DNA from: Aurifilum marmelostoma
Lineage: Eukaryota; Ascomycota; Sordariomycetes; Diaporthales; Cryphonectriaceae
Length of the DNA: 64,000 bases
Assembly: GCA_027559495.1 (NCBI GenBank)
Contig: JAMXSV010000028.1
Location: forward strand, 2,790,001-2,854,000
Reading direction: 5' to 3'
Shown: piece after piece, positions 11,432 to 22,309 of the stretch
How positions within the stretch are numbered: position 1 is the first letter of the stretch
Layout: every line of letters begins with the position of its first letter
Translations under genes and position numbers: made by a program
Notes under the pieces: model-generated
Told to the model about the DNA's origin: nothing
The model's database searches: none
Seen by the model: the letters and a program-made list of their open reading frames with translations, nothing else

Positions 11432-13417
11432 ATGGACTCGTCTCCAGCCTCGCTCCCTGCAGAGATCAACATCATAACCCTCAACTGCTGGGGCCTCAAG
11501 TTCAACATCTCCAAGCTCCGCCAGCCCCGTCTCGACGAGATAGGGCGGCAGCTCGCCCAGACGCACCCTCAGCCCAGCATCGTCTGTCTGCAGGAGATCT
11601 GGGCTCACGACGACTACCTCGCCGGTGAGCCGATCCTCCTCCTCCCCCCCTCCCCCCTCCTCTCACCACCCTGCCTTGTCTGCCCTCTCCCCAACTCAAA
11701 GAAAAGAAGAGCTGGCTAACCTCTGGAGAAACACAGTCCGCCGCCACCTCCGTGCTCTCCTCCCTCACGGTAAATTCTACTACGCGGGAGCCTTCGGCGC
11801 GGGCCTCGCCATCCTATCCCGCTGGCCCATCGAGGAGGCCACCTTCACCCCGTACACCCTCAACGGCCGCCCCACGGCCTTCTGGCGCGGCGACTGGTAC
11901 GTGGGAAAAGGCATCGCCCACGCCCGCCTGCGCTTCGGGCCCGACCCCGCCACCGACGTCGCCGACGTCTTCAACACCCACACCCACGCCCCCTACGCCT
12001 CCGACCATCGCGACAGCTACCGCGTCCACCGCGAGGCCCAGGCCTGGCAGCTCGCCAAGCTGCTCCGCGCCGCCGCCGCCCAGGGCCACCTCGTCCTCGC
12101 CGCCGGTGACTTCAACATGACCCCGCTGTCCACAGAGCACGCCATCCTCACCTCCCACAGCCCCGTGCGCGACGTCTGGCGCGTCCTGCACCCGGACAGC
12201 AGCCTCGGCGCCGCAGACGCTGCCCCCGAGCGCGCAAGGGGTCGCCCTGTCCCCACCGCCGAGGACAACCTTCTCGCCAACGGCGCCACCTCCGACAGCG
12301 TCCTCAACACCTGGCGCTGGCCTCGCTCCGCCCAGAGACAGCTTGGCCCAGGCAGGCCACTGCAGGAGCCCGCCCTGGACACCCCCGACCCGCGCGCCAA
12401 GCGCCTGGACTACATCTTCGCCTCTGTAGCCCCGCGCGAGATCTCGTCGCCTCATACCCCGGTCGCCGCCGACGACGACGCCGACGATGACGCCGCCGAC
12501 GGCGGCAGCCCGCCCGAGATTGGCGGCTGGGTGGTTCGCGACGCCCGCGTGGGCATGACCCAGCGTCACCCAGAGCTCGGATGCAGCCTCTCGGACCACT
12601 TCTCCGTCCACGCCACTCTCGTCTTCCACACGACAGCCCCCGAGGGTGACGTTCGCCGCGCCCGCGACGGGATCGCAGCCCCAAGCATCAGCAACTGGCC
12701 CCTACCGCCAGGCCGCCTCTCGACCTTCAGCGCCTTTCGCCGGTCCACACCCAAGCTGCTCCCGCCCGACCAGGCCACCACCAGGACCGGCGGCGGCGGG
12801 GACGAGGACGGCGCCGTCGTCGTCGACCCAGAGGACTACCGCTCCCCCGCCGCCGGCGCATTCCTCTCGCTACAGTCCCCCACCCCCTCGACCAGCCGGC
12901 ATTCCCTCGCCGCCAACCAGAACCACCACCAGCAGCCTCAACTCGACCCCGCCGCAGCCGCAGCCGACTTTGACACCCAGCTCCTCTCGTCCATCTCGCC
13001 CGATGGCGGGCTCGCCGGCGACGTCTCCTCCTTCAGCAGCGCACAGGACTACAGCGCTCTCCTCTCCGAGATACAGGCCTACGTGTCGCGCGAGGCCCAT
13101 CAGACGCGTTGTCGGACCTATCACTTTGTCTTTTGGGTCTGCGTCACGGCGGCGTGCTATGTCCTCGTGTGGTTCGTCCCCACCCACAGCGATAAGCTGA
13201 GCAGTGCCCAGAATCACGCCATCAACTTTGTCCTGCTCCTTCTCAGCAGTCTCGGGCTGGCTGCTGGTGTGCTCGACGGCCTGATGGCCCTCTTGTTCTT
13301 TAGGGGGGTGAGAAGAGGGCTCTCGAGGAGTTCAGGTGGGAGGTGCAGAACACAAAGGCCGTCGCTCTAGGCGAGACTACACACGACATGGGGGACATCA
13401 CCCTTGGGAAATACTGA
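11432..13417 (+). CDS. ISC1: Inositol phosphosphingolipid phospholipase C (neutral sphingomyelinase family)
   Basis: Hydrolyses inositol phosphosphingolipids to ceramides at membranes; family endonuclease/exonuclease/phosphatase fold. Exon 1 is 11432-11624 and exon 2 starts at about 11707 (acceptor ambiguous between two AGs giving the same frame). Visible residues: NCWGLK at the start, the metal-binding Glu in CLQEIW, a GDFNMTPLS loop, RLDYIF and the catalytic SDH in LSDHFSVH, and, near the C-terminus, two membrane helices (about residues 545-600), the usual ISC1 layout. The literal frame stops at 13370. A conserved-looking tail (ALEEFRWEVQNTKAVA... to TGA 13415-13417) lies in another frame entered at the six-G run 13303-13308, so one base missing or two extra there would join them. 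I annotate the gene to 13417 as probably intact. Acidic and His/Gln-rich inserts lie between the catalytic domain and the helices. Confidence 0.88.
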
Positions 13418-13751
13418 GGAAATATGCCACTGCAATCATGCTTGAGGAAATTTTGTTTCTCAAAATGTAAATACCAAGCAGAAAGAACAAATAACGTTAA
13501 TCAATAATTATAGCCCTGAAACGAATGCCAGCTATTGATACTTGTACCACCCATCTCACCTCACTGAGTGGTATGATTGTGTTTTGCATGGTTTTTGGTT
13601 TTTTTTTTCTTCTTCTCTCTTCTCTTCCCGTCGCCTGCATCATCGTTTGGGGGGGTTTCTGTTCCTGTCCTGTCCATTGTCCATGGTAAATCATATGTCG
13701 TCAAAAGCAGTGGACCACCCGACCAAGAAAGTAGCCAAACCCAAAATGCAC
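13418..13751. other. Convergent 3' region, ISC1/NDR kinase
   Basis: A T/C-rich stretch with no gene; it presumably holds the two 3' untranslated regions. Confidence 0.6.
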
Positions 13752-16514
13752 TCAGCCCAGACTCAACCGGCTGCTGTGCAGCGCCTTCGTAGCTCCAAGA
13801 TGCTCGTGACTAGATGGTGCGCACGGCCAGCCTGCTCCGTCTGCGCTAGTACCAGGCTCTGGCGCCCGACTCATCATCTTGGGGTCGTTCGGGGTCGCCA
13901 ACGTCTGCAGCCTTGCAGGCACTCCCAGACCATCGTGCCTGTCTTGCGTTGGATTAAAGGGCTGCTCCTCCATCATCATCGCCATTGTCATCACAGGCAC
14001 AGACGGTGCCTGGTTACGCTGCCAGTCATATCCCAGGAACGCCGTCTTCTTTCGCTCCTCCATCACCGCCTTTCGAGTCGATGGGTCACGTAGTAGCCGG
14101 TCTCGTGGCCTCTTCCTCTCTTTCCGACCATATGTCCTCACCACAGCCTTCAGGGCTTCCTGCTCCCGCTTCCGCAGGCGCGGCTCTGTGTCGACTTGGA
14201 GCTCGAAATTGCGCAGACGCATGGTGTCGTACGGAACAGCCAGCCACGACCGTACTGCATGCTGTATGCTTCTGTCGAACCCGGAAAGAGCCGCAGCAAG
14301 ATCGGCTTCGCGCTGAGCACGCTTGGACACAGCTGGAGGTGTGGGGCTGGCGGCGGCGGCGTACGGTGTGGTGGAGGCTTGGCCCCCGTCTCGCATGGGC
14401 GAGGCAGGCTTCGAAGGTGGTGGCGTTGGTTGCTGTGTATGGTTGACAGTTGATGCCGACGACACGTCTTGGCCAGGTGCTGTCGTGGCATTGTCAATGG
14501 CCCCATCTCGACCGGCTGCGGTTCCCAAGTTGACGACCGGTACCGATACCTTTGGCTGAATCAACGGCTGAATTTCATCCTCTTCTTCATCGTCATCGTC
14601 GCCATCATCGTCCGTATCAGATAGATCCGTGATAGACTCGTCTTCGTTAAAGTACTGAGTGTCATCTGGGGACCGAATTACTGGTACGAACGGCGGCACG
14701 AGCTCGTGAAGCCTGTCCCACGGCACATTCTTGAACCACTTGTGGGCCTTAATATCCTTAGCATCATAAGGAAACACAAAATGTCCAGTCAAGTCCGTCT
14801 GGCTGCCCTTGCCTCCGCTACTGCCTGAGGACTGCTGTGAACGCTGCTGCATATCCTTGCACTGGTAGCGTCGGCTGCATAGCCGTGTTTCCTTGGCCTG
14901 AATCAGGCTGGCAATGAGATGCTGGCACCGGCTGGAGACGAAAGGGCGACTCGGAAACGAAAATGTCGACCGGTGATTCTGCGTGGGTCCGAGGTTAGCC
15001 CTACCGTGTCTGGCTTGCAACAGTTCCATAACAAAACTCACCAGGATGTTCTGTTTTGTCTTCTGCCTGCCTTCGTCTGACAGAAATGGCGTGTGGCCGT
15101 AGAGGCATTCGTAGAGGATCACGCCGATGCTCCACCAGTCGCAGCGACCGTCGTATGCGGCGCCCTTAATCACCTCGGGGGCCATGTATTGGCTTGTTCC
15201 CACGACTGACCTGGCCGACCTTCTCATCCCAGAACGGTTCCGCCACTGAAGGAGGGGCTCCCCGTCCCATAGATTCTGCTTCTCGTGCTTGTGAAGCCCC
15301 ATCATGATGTTGGAACTCCATTTGACACCGTGTGACGGAGCCTGCGCATCTTGTCTATCTTGCTTATCGCCCTCGACCTTGAGGTTCAGCTTCTGAATGA
15401 TGGAGTAACGGCTGGCGTGGTAGTAGGAGGTGTCGTGCGCCCAATGGCCGTCGAAAGCGAGGCCAAAGTCTGAGATCTTCAGATGTCCTGATGCGGAGAC
15501 GAGAAAATTATCGGGCTTGATATCGCGATGAATGCAGCAGAGTGCGTGGGCCTCTTCGACACAAAGGATCATCTCTGCGATGTAGAAGCGCGCAACAGGC
15601 TCGCTGAGGACGTTCTCTCGGATCAGTAGGCCAAGGAAATCTCCGCCTGGCATGTAGTCCATGACCAAGTAGAGGTTCGACGCGTCTTGAAAACTGGAGA
15701 TCAGGGGAACGATCCTGTCACAGGGTTGTCAGCGTTATATCGAAGCACTGCGTTGTTGAGGAATCAATGGTCTGACATACCACCTAGAGCCCTCGGAAGC
15801 AACAAGGAAGTCGCGTTCGGCCCTGAGATGGCCCTCCTGGCTGGTGCGAAGCATGGCAGACTTTCGGATGACTTTCATCGCATATACCCTCTTTTGAGAT
15901 GGATCGTCGCCTGGCCTTGGTTTCTCTCGGACGAGCCTCACCACACCAAAGCTCCCTTTTCCGAGTGCCTTGACGGGCTGGTAGCTATTACAGCAAGAAG
16001 AAGCTGCACCCTTGCCCTCGGCCAGCGCCTTCATCGTCCGGGCTCTCATAACGCGCACCTGTCGTAGATGACGCGTCTCGTTGTGGAAAAAACGAGCCCT
16101 CAGCTGGTCCTTGCCCGTGGTAGACACCGCGTCGCGCATGTGCCAAAGCTCACCTTCCAAGAGGCGCAAGCGCAACTCGCGCTGGCTCGGCTTGGTCAGA
16201 ACATCATTGTAATACGTCTCGAGGAAGATCTTGGCGGCGGCAGCCTTCTCCACGGTGACGACAGTCGGCGTGATCTCCTTTTCGCCCTCCCTCTCCTGGA
16301 TAGTGTCAAGATTGCCGCTTGCAGTTTCGGGGATGACCAGCGGCGAGTGCTGCTGGTTTTTCCACTTTCCCAGAGGGCTCTTCTTCTCGGAAGATCGATC
16401 CTTGCTGGAGAAGGTTTTGGACTCGACAGATGTTTTGCTGGTGGAGTCGGACTGTTTGACAGTGTACACACTCGAGGTCGGACTCGACTTGGGTGCGGAA
16501 TTAGACGACTCCAT
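13752..16514 (-). CDS. NDR-family AGC serine/threonine protein kinase (Ppk35-like)
   Basis: Three exons on the minus strand: 16514-15781, 15714-15042 and 14978-13752; the second intron is 63 nt and leaves the frame open. The product is 877 aa. The NDR-type N-terminal regulatory region (Mob-binding-like, with LETYYNDVLTKPSQRELRLR) is followed by the kinase domain: glycine loop GKGSFGVV, Lys in YAMKVIRKS, HRDIKPDN, DFG, a long insert after DFG as in NDR/LATS kinases, and activation segment SVVGTSQYMAPE. An acidic and Pro/Ser-rich linker follows, then a hydrophobic-motif-like TAFLGYDW near the end. It differs from COT1/Cbk1 and Dbf2/Sid2 in these motifs, so it is probably the third fungal NDR kinase, related to S. 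pombe Ppk35. Substrates cannot be read from sequence. An upstream non-coding exon is possible. Confidence 0.87.
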
Positions 16515-17919
16515 CTCAGCCCGAGGAAGTGGTGGAGCGGGTCTCGCAGAGGCAGTCTCCTAGGACTGGACTGGAGGCCGTTCCTTGGTAGCAGGTCGCC
16601 AAATAACAGTAGGCTCGATAGGACTTCGAAAAAAGTTAGATGCCATGCCCTTGAGGGTGAGGTCTGTTTTGGATGGGGGCCCGAGATGCTCCTGGTGTTG
16701 TGGTTGGCACCTAGATCGCGAGCTTTCATGTGAAGTACTGAGTGTTGTGTGGGCCTCAGCAGTCCCAGAAAATGTAGAGGCTGGTGACAGTCAGTTTAGA
16801 AGCCTCTCAGATTTCGATCACCATGTGAGGTCTGGTTGCGAGAATCTATGTTGATACTGACTGTGGCTATGACTTGCTAGTGATCTCAGAGCTGACACCA
16901 GCTTGGAGGTCTGACGACGAAGTCTGGATGGTGGTGGCCCAGCTCCTGCTGCAGGAGAATCTGCCTGCACAAAAATGAACGATGCCAGCTGGCCCTGATT
17001 TTGGGAATGCTTCCTCTTCATCTCGTTCAATAAGAAACCATATGGGATTCTGGCATAGAGACAGTCATCACTAGAGTCATAAGACCAATAACAGAGAGGA
17101 AAAGAGACAGAGAGAGAGACAGGAAGAGAGAGAGAAAAAACAATAAAGAATAGATACCCGAGACAAGGGCTTCTTCCCCAGAGTACGTGACTGGAGGCAC
17201 TGCACCAAGAAGACTGGAAGAAGAGGGAGATCCAGGATCAGTAGAGACCCGGAACAAGAGCTCTCAAAACGAATGAGTCTTTGTATAATGCACCTGCCGT
17301 CTATACAAACTGCTCCTGCCCTTTATGGACCGGTGCCTGGGTACCTAGAAAATAGTCAACTACATTGCCCGGAATCGTCGTGCTTTCCTTATGAGCCTCG
17401 ACGTACCCGTATGGCTCGTTCGAATCGTGTCACACATGATCATGATCATATACGAGCAGACACGAAATTATAGACGAATTATTTTTTGATTTGATAGTGC
17501 TGGATTATCCGGATTATCTTCAGCTGAGAAATCAGGTGTAATCGGGCAGAAAATGGACAAATTAACAGACTTAACAGAACCCAAACAAGATCCCCCGAAT
17601 TTTATACGCCGTCCATATGCAATGTAGACCTCGTCATTCCCTCTGACAGAGTCTGCTTCCCGTGTCGTGTGGTGACTGGATCCTCGCAGGCTGCATACAG
17701 GTCAGAGGACTCCGTTGCTGAAACTCACAAGCCCTTAGTCAACTCAAAAGTTGGGTCGCATGGCGAACCAAGGTATAGTCGAACCATGCTCAACAGCCTT
17801 TCTCCGAACCAATCTCGAGATCATCAGCCCGTGTACTTGACGAAGGCTTTCGGACGACGATCTCCCGCTTCCGCGTCGTTTCTCTCGTCGTAAAGCCACT
17901 GCAGAGACTGGCTTTCCCT
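16515..17919. other. Intergenic region upstream of the kinase and downstream of the FKBP gene
   Basis: No convincing gene. It contains a GA-rich tract at about 17095-17150. Short open frames here lack coding character. Confidence 0.6.
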
Positions 17920-19699
17920 CTACTTGATCTCCAGCAGCTTGATGTCGAAGATCAGAGTGCTGTTGCCTGGGATGCCTGGCAGGCTCTTGCTGCCATAAGC
18001 CTTGCTGGCCGGGATCGTCAGACGTCGTTCACCACCGATGGCCATGCCCTTGACGCCGATGTCCCAGCCCTCAATGACCTCGCCCTTGCCAAGCTTGAAT
18101 GAAAAGGGGGGGGCCCTTCTTGTTGGCTGTTATGGGATACATTAGTACGTGGTATATTATCACGAGGACTATCGCGGAGGAACCTTACCGTCAAAGATCT
18201 TGCCGTTCTCCAGCTTGCCAATGTAGCGCATGCCAACCTTGTCTCCAGCCTTGGCGGTTCGGCCGGTGCCAATCTTGCGGTCGTCGATGGTGACGCCCTT
18301 CTCAACGCGGACGCTGGTGGCAGGCTTCTTGGCCTTGTCGGCCTGCTTGGCCTTGTCGGCAGGAGAGCCAGTAGGGCCCTGCTCGAGGTTCTTGGCGAAC
18401 TGAACCTTCTTCTCCGACTTGGGAGTGTCCTTCTCGGCGGCGACAGCCTTGCCCTCGTTGGTCTTGAGCTTCTTGGCCTGCTTCTTGCTGAGCTTGGGCT
18501 CCTCCTTGGCGATAAGATCATCAAGACCGTCGGCCTCGTCGGCAGAACGCTTGTTCTTGCCCTTCTTGGTCTCGACCAGCTTAGGCGCCTCTTCCTCGTC
18601 GGTATCGACCTCCTCGACACGGTCGACGCCATCGATGTCGTCGAGCTCGTCCTCGGACTCGTCACCGACCAGCTCGTCCAGGCCCGGAGGGAGGTCGTAG
18701 TCGTCATCATCCAGGTCATCGTCGCTCTCGGAGGCGTTGTCCTCGTCGAAGACGTAGTTGCCGGTCACGTAGATTGTGTGGGTGCCGGTGTTGACGAAGA
18801 AAGCCTTCTCGCCCTCGCCAACAGTCAGGTCGAGGGGCTGCTGGCAGTGCTTTTGTACCACCCGAGTTAGCTTATGGGCACCTGATCAGGGCGCCGGGGG
18901 TTCTCGTGTACTTACAGCCTCGGTGTCGAGGGTGCAGATGGTGAACTGCTGCAGGTCGAGATCTTGCAGCTCATCATCGTCGTCACTGTCCTCCTCCTCA
19001 TCATCGACGTCCTCGTCCTCATCGAGAGCCTTGGCCTTGCCCTTGCCGTTCACGGCAGCCTTGGTGCCGTTCGCCTTCTTGGACTTCTTGTTCTTCTTGT
19101 CGGCCTCGTCATCAAGCATCTCCTCGTCCGAGTCGTCGTCCTTGGTAGCCTCGAGGAGCTCCTTGAGGGCGGCGGCCTGGAGGGCCTTCTTGGACTTGGC
19201 GGGGTCGCTGGGACCACCATTTGCCTCCTCATCCTCCTCGTCTTCAGAATCCTCATCGGAGAGGTCACCGCCGGCAAGGAGCTGGCGCATGTACTCATCC
19301 TCGTCGTCGGAGTCGTCATCAAGCTGGGTATCGTCAAAGGACTGCTTGATGAGCTTGAGGGTGGAGCGCGGGCGACGAGGGGGCTGGCCGTCGTCCTCGA
19401 TCTCCTCGGTAGGATCAATGGCAGCCATGGTCAGACGAATCTAACTATCGTCAGCGATTGCGTCAAGTACGCAGACATGGCGAGGGAGGCTCCCGGCGCG
19501 CTTCGTCTCGGCGCACCACGGCCATTGCGTGTGCGTATGTGTGTGCACGCTGGGAGCAAGGCACGGAAGAGAGGATTGGCTAGAGAACCAAGCATTAATA
19601 TTTACTTACAGTGACGTTACCGGACTGGGTAACTGGGACCAAGATGTCGCCAGGAGGAATTTCGAGCCCGTAAAGGGCAACAGGTTGCATGGGTGCCAT
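17920..19699 (-). CDS. FPR4: Nucleolar FKBP-type peptidyl-prolyl isomerase (Fpr3/Fpr4 type)
   Basis: Proline isomerase and histone chaperone of the nucleoplasmin-like FKBP class, nuclear or nucleolar. Four exons: 19699-19610, 19440-18916, 18849-18189 and 18126-17920, about 493 aa. The N-terminus (MAPMQPVALYGLEIPPG) matches the nucleoplasmin-like domain of Fpr3/4. It is followed by several Asp/Glu tracts, Lys-rich segments and a C-terminal FKBP domain that ends SLPGIPGNSTLIFDIKLLEIK. All splice sites are canonical and in phase. In exon 4 the eight-G run (eight C in the coding sense) at 18106-18113 puts the FKBP domain one base out of frame; seven C would give FDANKKGPPFSFKLG, the expected length. 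No nearby AG gives an in-frame alternative acceptor. I treat it as an intact gene with a probable homopolymer error. Fpr3 and Fpr4 cannot be told apart here. Confidence 0.88.
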
Positions 19700-20926
19700 G
19701 ATGATGGGTTGTGTGTGAGGAACTGGATGGGTCACAGATTTCAATTGAGAGGGTAGTGATGGGAAAGAGAAAGAATGCTTGCTTGTACAGAAAAAACCAG
19801 CTGGGGTAAAGATGAAAATTCAGCGGCCTCTACGAAAAAGTAAAAAGAAAAAAGAAAAAGGCGGATAGAGGGGAGAACCACGCCCGTCGCAAGTCAAGGC
19901 GATCCTGCCTCGAAATTTTGAAAAAGTTAGGCTGCACTGATAACGATAAGACTCTACTCCACTTTTCCTTGTGCACAGCCAATCAGCACAGTGGGCGCTA
20001 ACTTGGCACATTCATCACAGTATTGCTTGCAGTTGTGAAGAAAGCCTACCTGCCTACCTACCCTAAGCTACCTTCTCGGGCTGACAGTATTCACACAACC
20101 ACCTCCACCAAGCTCCAGCATCCCAAGTGCAGGCTGTCAGGCAGCTGCAGTGTGTCGTCGCCTAGGACCAGGTGGATGGCCTTGAGAAGACTGACTTTGC
20201 AAGAGATTATTGCAGCCTGACAATCACAGCTTTGCTCAGGACGCAGCATCGAATCGAGTCTATCTCCGCATCCATGGATGCTCTTTTGGCTTCCTCTACT
20301 CAGCTGCTTGGATAATCCACCACCATCTGGTCTCCTGCACCAGTCTGACCTGGTCATCTGGGTGATGACACATGGCTGCAGGATAGACCCATGGCCTCTC
20401 GGTGAAGCAGGCAAGTGTTGCTACAAGTCTACACATTGTCACTCACCAGGACCTTGAGCACAATTGTTTGAGGTCGCGGTGCTTACATATACGTACAAAT
20501 TCTGGCCTGATGCTCCATCAAGCAAGCTGAAGTCAAAGCAGAAGCTCAGACCCAACACATACGGCGGCAGGCTAGTCCAAGGCAATGGAAAGCATGTCAA
20601 TTCTGCCGCCAGTTCAGCTCAGCTCCGTCGTTTCAGCTGTTACCTCTTGGACTGGCTCTCCCACACTCTGGTCTCAAGCAGTTGCAGTGCAATACACTGT
20701 GCGTCAGCGGATGAGGAGGAAGAGCAGCAGGAGGAAGAATGCATGTGAAAACAGCTCCACTGAACCCTAGTCGGCATCCTGAAGGTTGCGGCCCCGTCGT
20801 GGCGTCTTGCTCAGTGGGCACCAGCTTCAGGCCCCTCCTTCCTGAGTTGCTGGATCCCCGCGGGGAACCAACTAGATCCGGGGGTTGATGCCGGCCATGG
20901 CCTTGGCCGAGAATGCCCAGAGGCCC

Positions 20927-21064
20927 GGGCAGACGTCGGCGAGACCAATTCTGATCAGGGTGCCCTGAAAACGGGCAGACGTCGGCCATATACTGGATGT
21001 AATAGTCTCATCAGTGGGCAGGAAATCTTGGACTGACATGTCCATGGTCCGGGCAGACGTCGGC
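20927..21064 (+). repeat. Three dispersed copies of GGGCAGACGTCGGC
   Basis: Identical 14-mers start at 20927, 20973 and 21051; copies 1 and 3 extend the match to GAGA on the right and to CC on the left. Each is centred on the palindrome GACGTC. Spacing is irregular (46 and 78 nt). They may be binding sites or the relics of a short duplicated unit. Confidence 0.75.
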
Positions 21065-21620
21065 GAGAAACTGGACCCAGCCGCCTCTCAGTCAGTCAAA
21101 CCTCCTCCACATGCTCCGGATCTTCGGGCTGCGGTCCCATCCTCAAAGGTCTCGTCTGACGTTCCACCAAGAGTGAAGCGCGTCAATCAGATCGGAGGAC
21201 TACGCAGGCAAGAGATGGTCGAAGCCGGCTGTGGCTCGAGCCGAACACACAAGTCTCGAGATGGTCAAGTCAGTCGATGACGACCGGACCACGCGTTGCG
21301 ACAACAATTCATCACCACCATACTGCTTCGAGAACATGACAGTCGGCCAGAAAATCCGGGGTAGTGCATGTCATGTCTTGTGACGGCCTCGCTTAGGATC
21401 TGCTCGGCAGTCATCTTAAAACCTAGTTCAATTTAGGGCCGAGAACCTTCACATGTGTGTGGTGGAAGTGTATGGGGCAAGGGTGCATCTGCTTACCGAC
21501 CCAGGCTATTTCCCCAGAATGCCCACACACACAACCCCCTACTGGAACGCCCCAGCTGACCAGCCTGCAGCTGTTCTTGGCCTTTTGATAGGTCCCTGAC
21601 CTTGGCGTGTTGTCTTGGGT

Positions 21621-21634
21621 CGGCCCGTTCACGG
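21621..21634 (+). promoter_or_regulatory. CGG-N8-CGG motif (AmyR-type site) upstream of the amylase
   Basis: CGG, eight bases, CGG, about 676 bp before the amylase ATG. This is the consensus described for AmyR, the Zn2Cys6 activator of amylolytic genes in Aspergillus. Use by the orthologue here is inference. Confidence 0.45.
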
Positions 21635-22166
21635 CCCTACGACACCTGCTACAATTTCCCTTAGCCACTCTCCCTCTTCGATTTCGAAAATATTCTCGAT
21701 TCTCTCTTTTTACTTACAGCGCGTGTTTCCTATTTCCCTCACCTGCCTCATTCGTCATGTGTCTCCCTTGACGGGCCAATGGGGTCTTTGGCGGTCAGGT
21801 CGCTTTCCGCCATAGTTTGGCCGGGAATTTCCCGTGGACACAGAAGCGATGTCGTCCTTAGCGAGTGAGTCCCCCACGACGCCATCACATGCTCGGGTTT
21901 CATTGCACGGGATTTTTACTTTTGCGTCTTCCCTTTAATCTCTTGGCAAAGGGAGATGCAATGCAAGGGGCATATGATGATGGTGGGGTTGTCTCTTGGG
22001 GGGAGAAGTGTGGGAGGGGCGGCGGAAACAGGCACCACACACACACACTCTCTCTCTCTCTCCCCCCCTTGGGGATGGCTTCCCCTGGTCACGCTCTTGC
22101 AGTCATGACCATATCAAATCAGATTCAGCAAGTACAGAGTCGAGGTATAGCCATGTGAAATATTCT

Positions 22167-22174
22167 CTATATAT
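22167..22174 (+). promoter_or_regulatory. TATA-like box of the amylase gene
   Basis: TATATATA-type sequence about 136-143 bp before the ATG, a plausible core promoter for a highly expressed secreted enzyme. Confidence 0.45.
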
Positions 22175-22309
22175 ACCCCCGTCGGTGATGCGCTCGAGGT
22201 CTGTCAATCTCATCGTGCTGTCCCCAGGAGATGTTGTCGGCCCGTCTGTATCTGCTTCTTCCTCTTCCTCTCCATTCTCTTTTGTCTGTCACGGTGTACT
22301 GGTGAAACG

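Larger units (their letters stand above)
19700..22309. other. Divergent intergenic region, FKBP/alpha-amylase
   Basis: About 2.6 kb with no convincing gene. It holds a TACC-rich stretch near 20048-20075, three copies of a 14-mer around 20927-21064, a CGG-N8-CGG site at 21621-21634, a CA/CT microsatellite at about 22033-22062 and a TATATA box at about 22167-22174. Confidence 0.65.

Noticed and set aside
11814..12629. 271-codon minus-strand frame opposite ISC1
   Set aside because: Gly/Val-rich antisense shadow; the plus strand carries the catalytic motifs.
13303..13417. Programmed -1 frameshifting in ISC1
   Set aside because: A P-site slip on GGG is possible, but there is no canonical slippery heptamer in the zero frame, and other genes in the window show similar homopolymer breaks.
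18111..18130. Alternative acceptor that would restore the FKBP frame
   Set aside because: None of the AG dinucleotides in this stretch gives the required phase, so a homopolymer error fits better.
20464..20748. 94-codon plus-strand frame in the FKBP-amylase gap
   Set aside because: Low-complexity Ser/Glu composition and no splice or motif support.
20927..21064. CRISPR-like array
   Set aside because: Only three short copies with irregular spacing in a eukaryotic genome.
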